A stretch of DNA of 5,952 nucleotides from an uncultured Collinsella sp. (GTDB lineage Bacteria; Actinomycetota; Coriobacteriia; Coriobacteriales; Coriobacteriaceae): assembly GCA_900555745.1 (NCBI GenBank), contig USMH01000066.1:1-5952 (forward strand). Reading direction: 5' to 3'. Shown here piece after piece: positions 1 through 5,909 of the stretch. The first letter of the stretch is position 1; each line of letters starts with the position of its first letter. Below the pieces are notes generated by a model. That model ran no database searches. It was not told the origin of the DNA and was given only the letters and a program-made list of their open reading frames with translations. Made by a program: the position numbers and the translations under genes.

Positions 1-34
1 AGCTCGCTCCGTTCAAAGACGTCTCTTCTTGAGC

Positions 35-40
35 AGTATA
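35..40 (-). promoter_or_regulatory. Candidate -10 element downstream of dnaX
   Basis: The minus strand reads TATACT in the context GGGTATACTG (34-43), the same 10-mer as the element at 2547-2556 on the plus strand. It would drive a gene lying beyond the left edge of the window, transcribed in the same direction as dnaX. Members of this group often have a YbaB-family gene and recR after dnaX, but neither is visible here. No -35 is recognisable. Confidence 0.25.
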
Positions 41-53
41 CCCGCCTGTACAG

Positions 54-2534
54 CTACTCCACCGGCTTGAAGATGGTGGCCTGACCGAAGACGCTGCGGA
101 TGAGGGCTTTGGCCTCGTCCTCGGTCTGCGGGATGCTTGGGGCTGCGCCCTGATGGCCGAAGGGACTGCCCGCGCCGGGGTTGGACTCCCAGGGAGCTGC
201 AGGAGCGTCCTCCTCTTTGGGGGCAGTTGCAGCGGGCTTGGGCGCGGGCGTCGCACCCGGCACGTCGAACGGAGGCAGATCGTCCCCGCTCGCATCGCCT
301 GCAAAGCCGCCGACCATGGCGTCATCGTAGGGCACCTGCTCGGATTCCCACGGTGCAGACTGCGCAGACGGCTGAGCCTTGGGAGCGGCAGAGCGCTCGG
401 GCGCACGGGGTGCGGGCTCAGTCGGAAGCTTACCCGTGGCAGGAGCGCCGGCGGGGTTGTCGGAGCGTAGCCAGGGGGCTTTGCCCAGGTCAGACGACTT
501 GGGCGCGGGCGAGGCGGGCTTGGGCGCGGGCGTCGGAGCAGCCGGTTTGGGCGCCGCGGGCTTAGGCGCCGACGGGGTCGATGCCGCTACCGGTGCCGTT
601 TGCTGCTGCGACGCGCTGGCGCTCGAGAATGCAGGGGCCGCCGAGGACACGGGTTGCGGGTCCGCAGATGCCGCAGCCCGTGCAGATGGAGAATGCTCCT
701 CATGTTGAGGAGCCGGCGTGCCACCCCCATCCAGGACATAGTCGACGGTACGACGACCGAAGACCGCGCAGACCGTCGGCAGGACCACCGACTGCGTATC
801 GGCGCGACCGAGCATCTTAATGGCAAAAGTCGAACCCGCGGGGAACGAGACCGTGAGTTTGGAGCCGTCGTCGGCCGTGGCGCGGGCGTTGAGCAAAAGC
901 CCTGCGTAGGAAGCCTGACGCGCCTTGACACGCTCGACAACCTCGGCCCATTTGCGCTGCAGCTCTCCGGCATCCTCGACCGCGGGCGTCTCGGCGGCAC
1001 CGGCGGCGGCAACCTGGGCGGCGTTGTTGGACTGGGGCTTAGGTGCCGGAGCGGTGGCAGGCGCGGGGGCCGCAACGGGCTGAGGCGTCGGAGCCGGCGC
1101 AGGCTGAGGTGCAGGCGCTGCAGGCTTGGAAGCTGACACGGACGCAGAACGGGGCGCAGGCTGAGCCGTCGGAGCGGCAGCACCACGGTCCCAAGGCATA
1201 CCGCCCTGGCGCGCGGACGTAGCAGCGGGGGCAGCGGATGCCGCCGGGGCGGCAGCGCGGGCGCCCGAAATGAGCGTCGGCTGTTGGGCAGCAGCGGGTA
1301 CGGATGCTGCAGGCGCGGCGGCCTGAGCAGCAGCCACGCTCGCCGGCACGGCGGCGTTGGCAACCATGGCCTCCAGGCGTGCCACGCGCTCGGCCAATGC
1401 CTCAATCGTTAAATCAGCCTCGGGACGCGCCAGACGCGTGCAGGCAATCTCGAGCACCAGGCGCACGTCGCTCGCGCCCCTCATCTCCAGTGCGGCATCG
1501 TCGAGCACTGTCAGCACACGAGCCAGGCGGTCGGCAGGATGCTCGCCAAAGGCAGCGGCCTCGGCAGCAAGCGCCTCGGCCTGCTCGGAGCCGCCCTCAA
1601 ACAACTCGGCACGGGCACCGGCAACGCAGGCAACATACACGTCGCGCACGTGCGCCACCAGGTCGCGCGTCAGCTCCAGCAGATCGTTACCTTCCTCGAC
1701 CTGCGCGCGAATAAGCCCATACAGCTCGGCAACATCGCGATCGGCAATGGCGCGGGAAAACTCGCCCAGAATCTGGTCCGAAACCTCGCCTAAAAGCGAG
1801 CGGGCGTCGTCCGCATGCACAGAACCGTTGCCAAAGACGCTCAGCTGCTCCAGCGTGGAAAGCGCGTCGCGCATACCGCCCTTGGCATGGCGCGCCACAA
1901 TGGCGAGTGCCTCGTCGTCGTAATCGAAGCCCTCCTGCTCGCACACGTATGCCAGGCGATGCTCGATATCCTCGTTGCCGATGCGATGGAAATCGAAACG
2001 CTGGCAGCGCGAGAGGATGGTCTCCAGAATCTTTTGCGGGTCGGTGGTGCACAGCACAAAGATCACGTGTGCCGGCGGCTCCTCAAGCGTCTTGAGCAGC
2101 GCGTTGAACGCCGCCGTCGTGAGCATGTGGACCTCGTCGATGATATAGATCTTGTACTTGCCGCGCACTGGGGCAAAGTTGACGGAGTTGATGATCTCCT
2201 CGCGCACGTTGTCCACGCCGGTACGGCTTGCGGCATCGAGCTCGTAGACATCCGGGTGGTTGCCCTCGGCGATGAGCTCGCACTCCTCGCAAGTACCGTC
2301 GGGCATGCAGCCGCTTGCACCCTCGGCGCGCGCCGCCTCGGCATTGCGGCACAGCAGCGCCTTGGCCAGAATGCGCGCCATGGTGGTCTTGCCCGTGCCG
2401 CGCGGTCCGCAGAACAGGTAGGCGTGGGACAGGCGCCCCTCGGTGATGGCGTGCTCGAGCGTCGAGACGATATGTTGCTGGCCCACCACGGAGTCGAAGG
2501 TGAGCGGGCGATACTTTCGGTACAACGATTCCAT
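54..2534 (-). CDS. dnaX: DNA polymerase III subunit gamma/tau (clamp-loader ATPase)
   Basis: This is the AAA+ clamp-loader subunit that loads the sliding clamp and, in tau form, links the loader to the polymerase at the replication fork. The protein is 826 aa. It opens with the family signature MESLYRKYRP. Walker A is GPRGTGKT (43-50), zinc-module cysteines are C62, C76, C82 and C85, Walker B is IIDE (131-134), the SRC motif is at 175-177 and the sensor-2 GGMRDA is at 219-224. The collar helices end near residue 390. An Ala/Pro-rich linker (about 395-515), a folded tau-like domain (about 517-603), a second linker (about 608-800) and a conserved-looking C-terminal peptide (801-826) follow. The reading frame stays open upstream, but the start at 2534 fits the family N-terminus and has a GGGGGAG five bases upstream. 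It is longer than E. coli tau (643 aa), mostly through its linkers. It is divergent from the membrane-protein gene. Identification is very secure; linker function is unknown. Confidence 0.97.
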   Translation of the reverse strand: MESLYRKYRPLTFDSVVGQQHIVSTLEHAITEGRLSHAYLFCGPRGTGKTTMARILAKALLCRNAEAARAEGASGCMPDGTCEECELIAEGNHPDVYELDAASRTGVDNVREEIINSVNFAPVRGKYKIYIIDEVHMLTTAAFNALLKTLEEPPAHVIFVLCTTDPQKILETILSRCQRFDFHRIGNEDIEHRLAYVCEQEGFDYDDEALAIVARHAKGGMRDALSTLEQLSVFGNGSVHADDARSLLGEVSDQILGEFSRAIADRDVAELYGLIRAQVEEGNDLLELTRDLVAHVRDVYVACVAGARAELFEGGSEQAEALAAEAAAFGEHPADRLARVLTVLDDAALEMRGASDVRLVLEIACTRLARPEADLTIEALAERVARLEAMVANAAVPASVAAAQAAAPAASVPAAAQQPTLISGARAAAPAASAAPAATSARQGGMPWDRGAAAPTAQPAPRSASVSASKPAAPAPQPAPAPTPQPVAAPAPATAPAPKPQSNNAAQVAAAGAAETPAVEDAGELQRKWAEVVERVKARQASYAGLLLNARATADDGSKLTVSFPAGSTFAIKMLGRADTQSVVLPTVCAVFGRRTVDYVLDGGGTPAPQHEEHSPSARAAASADPQPVSSAAPAFSSASASQQQTAPVAASTPSAPKPAAPKPAAPTPAPKPASPAPKSSDLGKAPWLRSDNPAGAPATGKLPTEPAPRAPERSAAPKAQPSAQSAPWESEQVPYDDAMVGGFAGDASGDDLPPFDVPGATPAPKPAATAPKEEDAPAAPWESNPGAGSPFGHQGAAPSIPQTEDEAKALIRSVFGQATIFKPVE
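135..713 (-). repeat. Ala/Pro-rich low-complexity linker 2 of DnaX with APKPA repeats
   Basis: It encodes DnaX residues about 608-800. The densest part, residues 653-680 (bases 495-578), is a run of degenerate APKPA units visible as GGCTTGGGCGCGGGCG-like direct repeats in the plus strand. It is expected to be disordered, but contains acidic and Trp-bearing short motifs (see findings). Confidence 0.75.
990..1352 (-). repeat. Ala/Pro-rich low-complexity linker 1 of DnaX
   Basis: It encodes DnaX residues about 395-515, almost entirely Ala, Pro, Ser, Gln and Thr with PAPQPAP-like runs. It separates the clamp-loader core from the tau-like domain and should be disordered. It holds one of the four Pro-Trp motifs (W448). 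Confidence 0.8.
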
Positions 2535-2539
2535 GGGTG

Positions 2540-2546
2540 CTCCCCC
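2540..2546 (-). promoter_or_regulatory. Ribosome binding site of dnaX
   Basis: On the minus strand this reads GGGGGAG and lies five bases before the ATG at 2534. It fixes the dnaX start at the MESLYRKYRP methionine and argues against the upstream in-frame starts, which would add about 158 residues running antisense through the neighbouring gene. Confidence 0.8.
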
Positions 2547-2549
2547 GGG

Positions 2550-2555
2550 TATACT
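2550..2555 (+). promoter_or_regulatory. Candidate -10 element for the YcxB-like gene
   Basis: TATACT lies in the divergent intergenic region and would start transcription near 2562, giving a leader of about 88 bases before the ATG at 2650. The 10-mer GGGTATACTG around it also occurs on the minus strand at 34-43. No good -35 hexamer is seen at 16-18 bases, so the call rests on the -10 and the location. A second AT-rich match, CATAAT at 2604-2609, is an alternative. Confidence 0.35.
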
Positions 2556-2604
2556 GAGTCTTGTTGCCGCGGCGGCCATGCGGTCGCACGGCATACTGCA
2601 TTCC

Positions 2605-2610
2605 ATAATA
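2605..2610 (-). promoter_or_regulatory. Candidate -10 element for dnaX
   Basis: Read on the minus strand this is TATTAT, one base from the TATAAT consensus. It would start transcription near 2598 with a leader of about 64 bases to the dnaX ATG. The -35 position is GC-rich and unconvincing. It overlaps the plus-strand CATAAT, so the two divergent genes may share a promoter region. Confidence 0.3.
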
Positions 2611-2634
2611 CCCGTACGGCGAGCCCGCCGCGAT

Positions 2635-2639
2635 AGGAG
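2635..2639 (+). promoter_or_regulatory. Ribosome binding site of the YcxB-like gene
   Basis: AGGAG lies ten bases before the ATG at 2650. It supports this start over earlier in-frame ATGs (for example at 2578), which lie in the divergent promoter region or inside dnaX and lack comparable Shine-Dalgarno sequences. Confidence 0.65.
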
Positions 2640-2649
2640 TCCAAAGAGC

Positions 2650-3357
2650 ATGGCAGACGCAGAGAGCAACCTCGTCCCCTCCGAAGCAGCCGACCAGGTT
2701 GAGGTCGCGCTCGAGGAGCAGGCCGCAGCCGACGACGGCATCCTGTACCTCAACGAGTACCAGTACGAAAACGACCTGGTCACCGACTTCGCCCGCCTGG
2801 TCGCCTCGCCCAGGCGTCGCGGCTCGCTGTATGTCGCCGCGGCAATTGCCGCGCTCATCGGCATCGGTATGCTGGTGGCCGGCGGCAACTGGATCAAGTT
2901 TGGCGTCGTGCTGATCGTATTCGGCGCCTTTTTGGCCTGGTGGAGCAAAAACCTGCACCACACCCTCGCCCGCGACTTTATCGACGCCGTCGAGGCCGAC
3001 GAGTCCATGGGCGGCCGCTATCGCCGCGTCGCCGCCAACGAGGACGGCCTGATGGTTTGGGGCAAGAGCGGCAAGTCGCAGTTCTTCCCGTTTGACAAGC
3101 TCGACCACGTACTCGACGGCGAGCGCATCTTTGTGGCCATGTTCGCCGACCAGGGCGTGACGATCCCCAAGGACACCTTCGTCCGTGGCGATGCCGAGCA
3201 GTTCGGCTCCTTCCTTAAGGCGCGCATCAACAAAAAACTCCGCATCGAGACCAAGAAGAAGAAAATGAAGGCCGAGAAGGCCGCCGCCGAGGCCAAGCAG
3301 GGCGACAAGGCCCAGGAGACCAAGCGCAAGCAGAAGAAGAACAAGAAAAAGCGCTAA
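2650..3357 (+). CDS. Two-helix membrane protein with YcxB-like C-terminal domain and Lys-rich tail
   Basis: The predicted protein is 235 aa. Residues 1-56 are an acidic, probably cytoplasmic N-terminus. Two hydrophobic helices follow at about 59-79 and 82-98, joined by a very short turn (GGNW), so both termini should face the cytoplasm. Residues about 103-190 resemble the YcxB-like domain: a helix, a short beta-rich stretch and the typical late segment with TIPKDTF (171-177) before a final helix. Residues 191-235 hold 17 Lys and 4 Arg. Members of this family have no established biochemical role that I know of, so none is assigned here. The gene is divergent from dnaX and 144 bases ahead of the kinase gene on the same strand, with a likely promoter between them, so it may be transcribed alone. 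The family assignment is from recognition of the pattern, not a search; the membrane topology is more secure. Confidence 0.8.
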   Translation: MADAESNLVPSEAADQVEVALEEQAAADDGILYLNEYQYENDLVTDFARLVASPRRRGSLYVAAAIAALIGIGMLVAGGNWIKFGVVLIVFGAFLAWWSKNLHHTLARDFIDAVEADESMGGRYRRVAANEDGLMVWGKSGKSQFFPFDKLDHVLDGERIFVAMFADQGVTIPKDTFVRGDAEQFGSFLKARINKKLRIETKKKKMKAEKAAAEAKQGDKAQETKRKQKKNKKKR

Positions 3358-3412
3358 GGCCAAGCCAGGCAGGCAGCCTCGCATCCCGCCATCCTCCCCA
3401 TGCACCCGAGCG

Positions 3413-3421
3413 TGCTACACT
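3413..3421 (+). promoter_or_regulatory. Probable extended -10 promoter of the kinase-fhaA operon
   Basis: TGCTACACT combines an extended -10 TG dinucleotide with TACACT (3416-3421). Transcription would start near 3428, giving a leader of about 74 bases before the kinase ATG at 3502. The -35 region at the usual spacing (about 3393-3398) is only CCTCCC, which is tolerable for an extended -10 promoter. The 3358-3501 gap contains no other gene and no obvious hairpin-plus-T-run terminator for the preceding gene. Confidence 0.45.
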
Positions 3422-3425
3422 AGCA
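3413..3425 (+). repeat. Short perfect inverted repeat over the -10 element
   Basis: TGCTA-CAC-TAGCA is a 5-base inverted repeat with a 3-base centre, lying exactly on the proposed -10 of the kinase promoter. It could be an operator half-site pair, or could simply reflect chance in an extended -10 sequence. Confidence 0.3.
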
Positions 3426-3490
3426 GCATCTATGCCACCGCGAACGGCTCGGCTCCGCGCCCGCCGCTCGCAAACGAACTTTAAACGCAC

Positions 3491-3495
3491 GAGGG
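3491..3495 (+). promoter_or_regulatory. Ribosome binding site deciding the kinase start
   Basis: GAGGG lies six bases before the ATG at 3502, an ideal distance. The in-frame TTG at 3496 would touch the Shine-Dalgarno sequence directly and is therefore unlikely to be the start. Confidence 0.65.
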
Positions 3496-3501
3496 TTGGC
3501 C

Positions 3502-5355
3502 ATGCCGCTTTTCTCGCAACATACCGCCCGGTTCTCGCCGGACGTTCCTTTGGAGGGCACCAGCTCTCGCGAGCTGCTCAAGCGGTACCAGCCGCTCGAG
3601 ACACTTGCGACCGGCGGTTTTGGCTCCATCGAGATCTGCCGCGACACGCACCTGCGCCGCCGCGTCGCCATTAAGCGCATCCCCCTTATCAACGGTGCCG
3701 GCATGCCCGCCAGCGACATCATGGATGTCCTGCGCGAGGCGCACACCGCCGCCATGCTTCAACATCCCAATATCGTGCAGGTCATCGACTTTACGCACGA
3801 CACAGCCTATGCCTACCTAGTCATGGAGTATGTCGATGGCATGTCGCTTGCCGAGTTTTTGCACCGCGTGGACGGCCACTCACTTACCTTTGACGAGGCC
3901 GCAGCCATTGCCGATGCCCTGGGCCAGGCGCTCACCTTCGCCCATAGCAATGGCGTACTCCACCTGGACATTAAGCCCGCCAACGTGCTCATCGACCACT
4001 CGGGCAATGTAAAGCTCACCGACTTTGGCATGGCGCGACTGTCGTCTGCCGGTGGCTTTGGCGGCTCACGCGGCGGCACCATCGGCTACATGCCGCCCGA
4101 GCAGCTCGATATCGAGACCGGCACGGTCGACGAACGCGCCGATGTCTTTGCCCTCGCCTGTGTGATCTACGAGGGCCTGTGCGGCAGCGCTCCCTTTATG
4201 GCGGCCACGCCCGCCGACTCGCTCGACCGCATCATCGGCGGCGCCACCTATCCCAGCGAGCTGATACCACACTTTCCCCCGGGAGCCGAGGCCGCGCTCA
4301 TGAGCGCGCTCTCCCCCATGCCGCAGGACCGCCCCAACAGCATCGAGGCATTTTGCGACCAGCTCCTTGCCGGTCTGGGCAGCGTACGCGAGGGCCGTCG
4401 CAGCCTGGAACAAATGGTTGGCGAGCTTTCGGATGACGAGCAGGAGCTCGACGATATCGAGCCGTCGCACTACGAGGACGACGCCATCGAGATCGACCCC
4501 GCACTCGGCTGGGCGGGCACGCGCTGGAGCCATGCGCGCGACTACACCATGCGCGCTATCTCGGCGCTAGCGTGCGGCACCTTTAGCTTTTTGCTGATGC
4601 AAACGGCCGGGGTCGCGGCGCTTCCCGGCCTGGTCATTGCGGCTATCGCGATCGGAGCGGCGGCTGGCCTGGCCCCCCAGATTGGCTCGGCCATCTCGGC
4701 TGTGGGCTTTTTGGTGCTCATGGCCAACGCCACCATGCAGGCGCAGGGCATCCTGTCGATGTTGCCGGTCGCGGTGATCTTTGCCGCTGCCATGTCCGGT
4801 TGGTGGATCGCCTGGGGTCGCACCGAGGCTGCCGCGAGCGCCGCGCTCACCTGTGCACTCGCGCTTGGCTGTCTGACCGGCAATACCTTCCTGGCAGCTG
4901 GGGTCGCCGGCTGCGTCGCGTCATTTTGGCTCGGCCCGGCAAGCGCCGCCGCGGCAACGGGCATGGGCGCGCTTTTTGCCCGTCTGGCCACGGTCGCGCT
5001 TTCAGCCGGAGGCGTGCTGGGGCTCGGTAACGTTGCCGCAGCGCTGGGAGACCCGCTCCTTTGGGTCGCCTTTGTGCTGGTCGCGGCAACTGCCGCGGCG
5101 TCATCCGCGCTGCTCAATGCCCATGCCAAGCGTGCCGACCAGGGCTCAAACCTTGCCGCAATCGCCGCCATCGCTGTCACCGGCATCGGCTGCGCAGCGG
5201 CGTCCTGTCTTGCACACCATATGGAAATTGCCAGCCTTGCAGCCGCGGTCGTCGCCAAGGCGGCGGTTGCGGGAACCCTATCCTCTATAATCGTTGGGAT
5301 ATGCCTATATTTGCTCGGATACCAAAGAACCTATACGGAGAGTGATCTTTCGTGA
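3502..5355 (+). CDS. Membrane-anchored Ser/Thr protein kinase with polytopic C-terminal domain
   Basis: The protein is 617 aa. It is a Hanks-type kinase that phosphorylates Ser/Thr on partner proteins from the cytoplasmic face of the membrane. The kinase domain is about 29-289: glycine loop ATGGFGSI (36-43), catalytic Lys K58 in VAIK, helix-C Glu E79, catalytic loop HLDIKPAN (154-161) with D156, DFG (174-176), activation segment with T193, PPE motif (198-200), D214 and R277. The catalytic Arg of HRD is replaced by Leu and the first Gly of the loop by Ala. An acidic stretch (about 308-331) leads to roughly nine or ten hydrophobic Ala/Gly-rich segments between about 352 and 606. There are no PASTA repeats and no single-helix plus sensor layout as in PknB. 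The stop overlaps the next gene's GTG by 4 bases, indicating coupled translation with an FhaA-like protein, a plausible phospho-partner. Kinase call is secure; substrates are unknown. Confidence 0.95.
   Translation: MPLFSQHTARFSPDVPLEGTSSRELLKRYQPLETLATGGFGSIEICRDTHLRRRVAIKRIPLINGAGMPASDIMDVLREAHTAAMLQHPNIVQVIDFTHDTAYAYLVMEYVDGMSLAEFLHRVDGHSLTFDEAAAIADALGQALTFAHSNGVLHLDIKPANVLIDHSGNVKLTDFGMARLSSAGGFGGSRGGTIGYMPPEQLDIETGTVDERADVFALACVIYEGLCGSAPFMAATPADSLDRIIGGATYPSELIPHFPPGAEAALMSALSPMPQDRPNSIEAFCDQLLAGLGSVREGRRSLEQMVGELSDDEQELDDIEPSHYEDDAIEIDPALGWAGTRWSHARDYTMRAISALACGTFSFLLMQTAGVAALPGLVIAAIAIGAAAGLAPQIGSAISAVGFLVLMANATMQAQGILSMLPVAVIFAAAMSGWWIAWGRTEAAASAALTCALALGCLTGNTFLAAGVAGCVASFWLGPASAAAATGMGALFARLATVALSAGGVLGLGNVAAALGDPLLWVAFVLVAATAAASSALLNAHAKRADQGSNLAAIAAIAVTGIGCAAASCLAHHMEIASLAAAVVAKAAVAGTLSSIIVGICLYLLGYQRTYTESDLS
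5286..5291 (+). promoter_or_regulatory. Candidate internal promoter for the fhaA-like gene
   Basis: A perfect TATAAT sits inside the last codons of the kinase gene, in a locally AT-rich stretch (31 of 75 bases G or C from 5281 to 5355 by hand count). Transcription would begin near 5298, 54 bases before the GTG at 5352. A TTGCGG at 5267-5272 is too close (13-base spacer) to be a normal -35, so the -35 is undefined. Confidence 0.4.
5337..5342 (+). promoter_or_regulatory. Ribosome binding site of the fhaA-like gene
   Basis: GGAGAG lies nine bases before the GTG at 5352, inside the end of the kinase coding sequence. It supports GTG as the true start and gives the gene its own initiation signal in addition to the overlapping stop. 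Confidence 0.6.
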
Positions 5356-5909
5356 ACTTCCTGAACATCTTCGAGGACCACGTGGCCGGCATCTTCGGTG
5401 CCACCCGTGCCCCGTTCTCCTTTAAGAAGCTTGCCAAGCAGGCCGCTCGCGACATGGAGGATCAGACTCTGGTGATCAACGGCGTCAACACGGCGCCGGC
5501 ACTCTATACCATCCTGATCGCCGCCGACGACGATCCCATGCTCGCCCCGTTCTACCCCGAGCTTTCGCGCGAGGTCCGCGAGTTCGTGAAGGCGCAGGCC
5601 GAAAAGCGCCGCTATGTCTTTGTCGGCGAGCCCCTCGTGCGCTTTATGATCGATCCGCAGCTGCGCGCCGGTAAGTTCTCGGTCTTTGCCGAGAACGTCG
5701 ATGCCCCCACGCTCGGCCGCCTGTACGAAGAAGAGCGCGCCTATCAAAACGGCCTGGGCCAGAACAACTCCGCGGCAAGCCGTGCCGCCAGCGCCCCGCG
5801 CGCCGGCCAGCAGCAGTTTGCTGCCCCGCAGCAGCAGCGCCCCGCCGCCATGCCCCAGCAGCAGCCGACGCCTCGCGCCGCCGCTCCCGACCCGCTTGCC
5901 GTGGCAGAC
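5352..5909 (+). CDS. FhaA-like protein, DUF3662 N-terminal part (truncated by contig end)
   Basis: This is the 5' part of a gene starting with GTG; 186 genuine residues are present. Residues 1 to about 130 match the DUF3662 domain found at the N-terminus of actinobacterial FhaA: FEDHVAGIF (7-15), an amphipathic helix KKLAKQAARDMED (25-37), a central beta segment and KRRYVFVGEPLVRF (85-98). A Gln/Ala/Pro-rich linker follows from about 135. In family members an FHA domain that binds phosphothreonine comes next; here it lies beyond the contig, so it is expected but not seen. In mycobacteria FhaA is a kinase substrate acting in cell-wall regulation; applying this here is inference, supported by the 4-base overlap with the kinase gene. 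The frame stays open to 5952, but everything from 5910 is sequencing adapter, so the residues after D186 must be discarded. Confidence 0.88.
5808..5864 (+). repeat. Three Gln-triplet blocks in the FhaA-like linker
   Basis: CAGCAGCAG occurs at 5808-5816 and again at 5829-5837, and codons 5856-5864 are also three Gln; they encode residues 153-155, 160-162 and 169-171 in an Ala/Pro-rich background. Such low-complexity sequence may have helped the assembly stop here. Confidence 0.6.

Noticed and set aside
54..2534. Programmed frameshift in dnaX producing a short gamma form
   Set aside because: I looked for an E. coli-like A AAA AAG slippery heptamer or similar X XXY YYZ site in frame and found none, so no gamma product can be claimed. 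A protease-generated or C-rich slippage form is not excluded.
2546..2614. Inverted repeat CGGGTAT / ATACCCG in the divergent intergenic region
   Set aside because: The 7-base arms are 55 bases apart. They are explained as well by similar promoter motifs on opposite strands as by an operator or structured RNA.
1815..2636. Long plus-strand open frame (273 codons) opposite dnaX
   Set aside because: It is antisense to the conserved AAA+ core of dnaX, has no recognisable domain, and is the usual shadow frame of a GC-rich gene.
2535..3008. N-terminal extension of DnaX by about 158 residues
   Set aside because: The frame is open, but it lies antisense to the YcxB-like gene and its promoter, while the family N-terminus MESLYRKYRP has a strong Shine-Dalgarno sequence at the right distance.
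2083..3405. Minus-strand open frame of 440 codons crossing dnaX, the intergenic region and the YcxB-like gene
   Set aside because: It runs out of frame through dnaX and antisense through the YcxB-like gene. Its apparent hydrophobic part is a reverse-strand image of Lys and Ala codons.
3358..3412. Terminator after the YcxB-like gene
   Set aside because: Only a weak AGGC/GCCT pairing is present and no T-run follows, so an intrinsic terminator is not supported.
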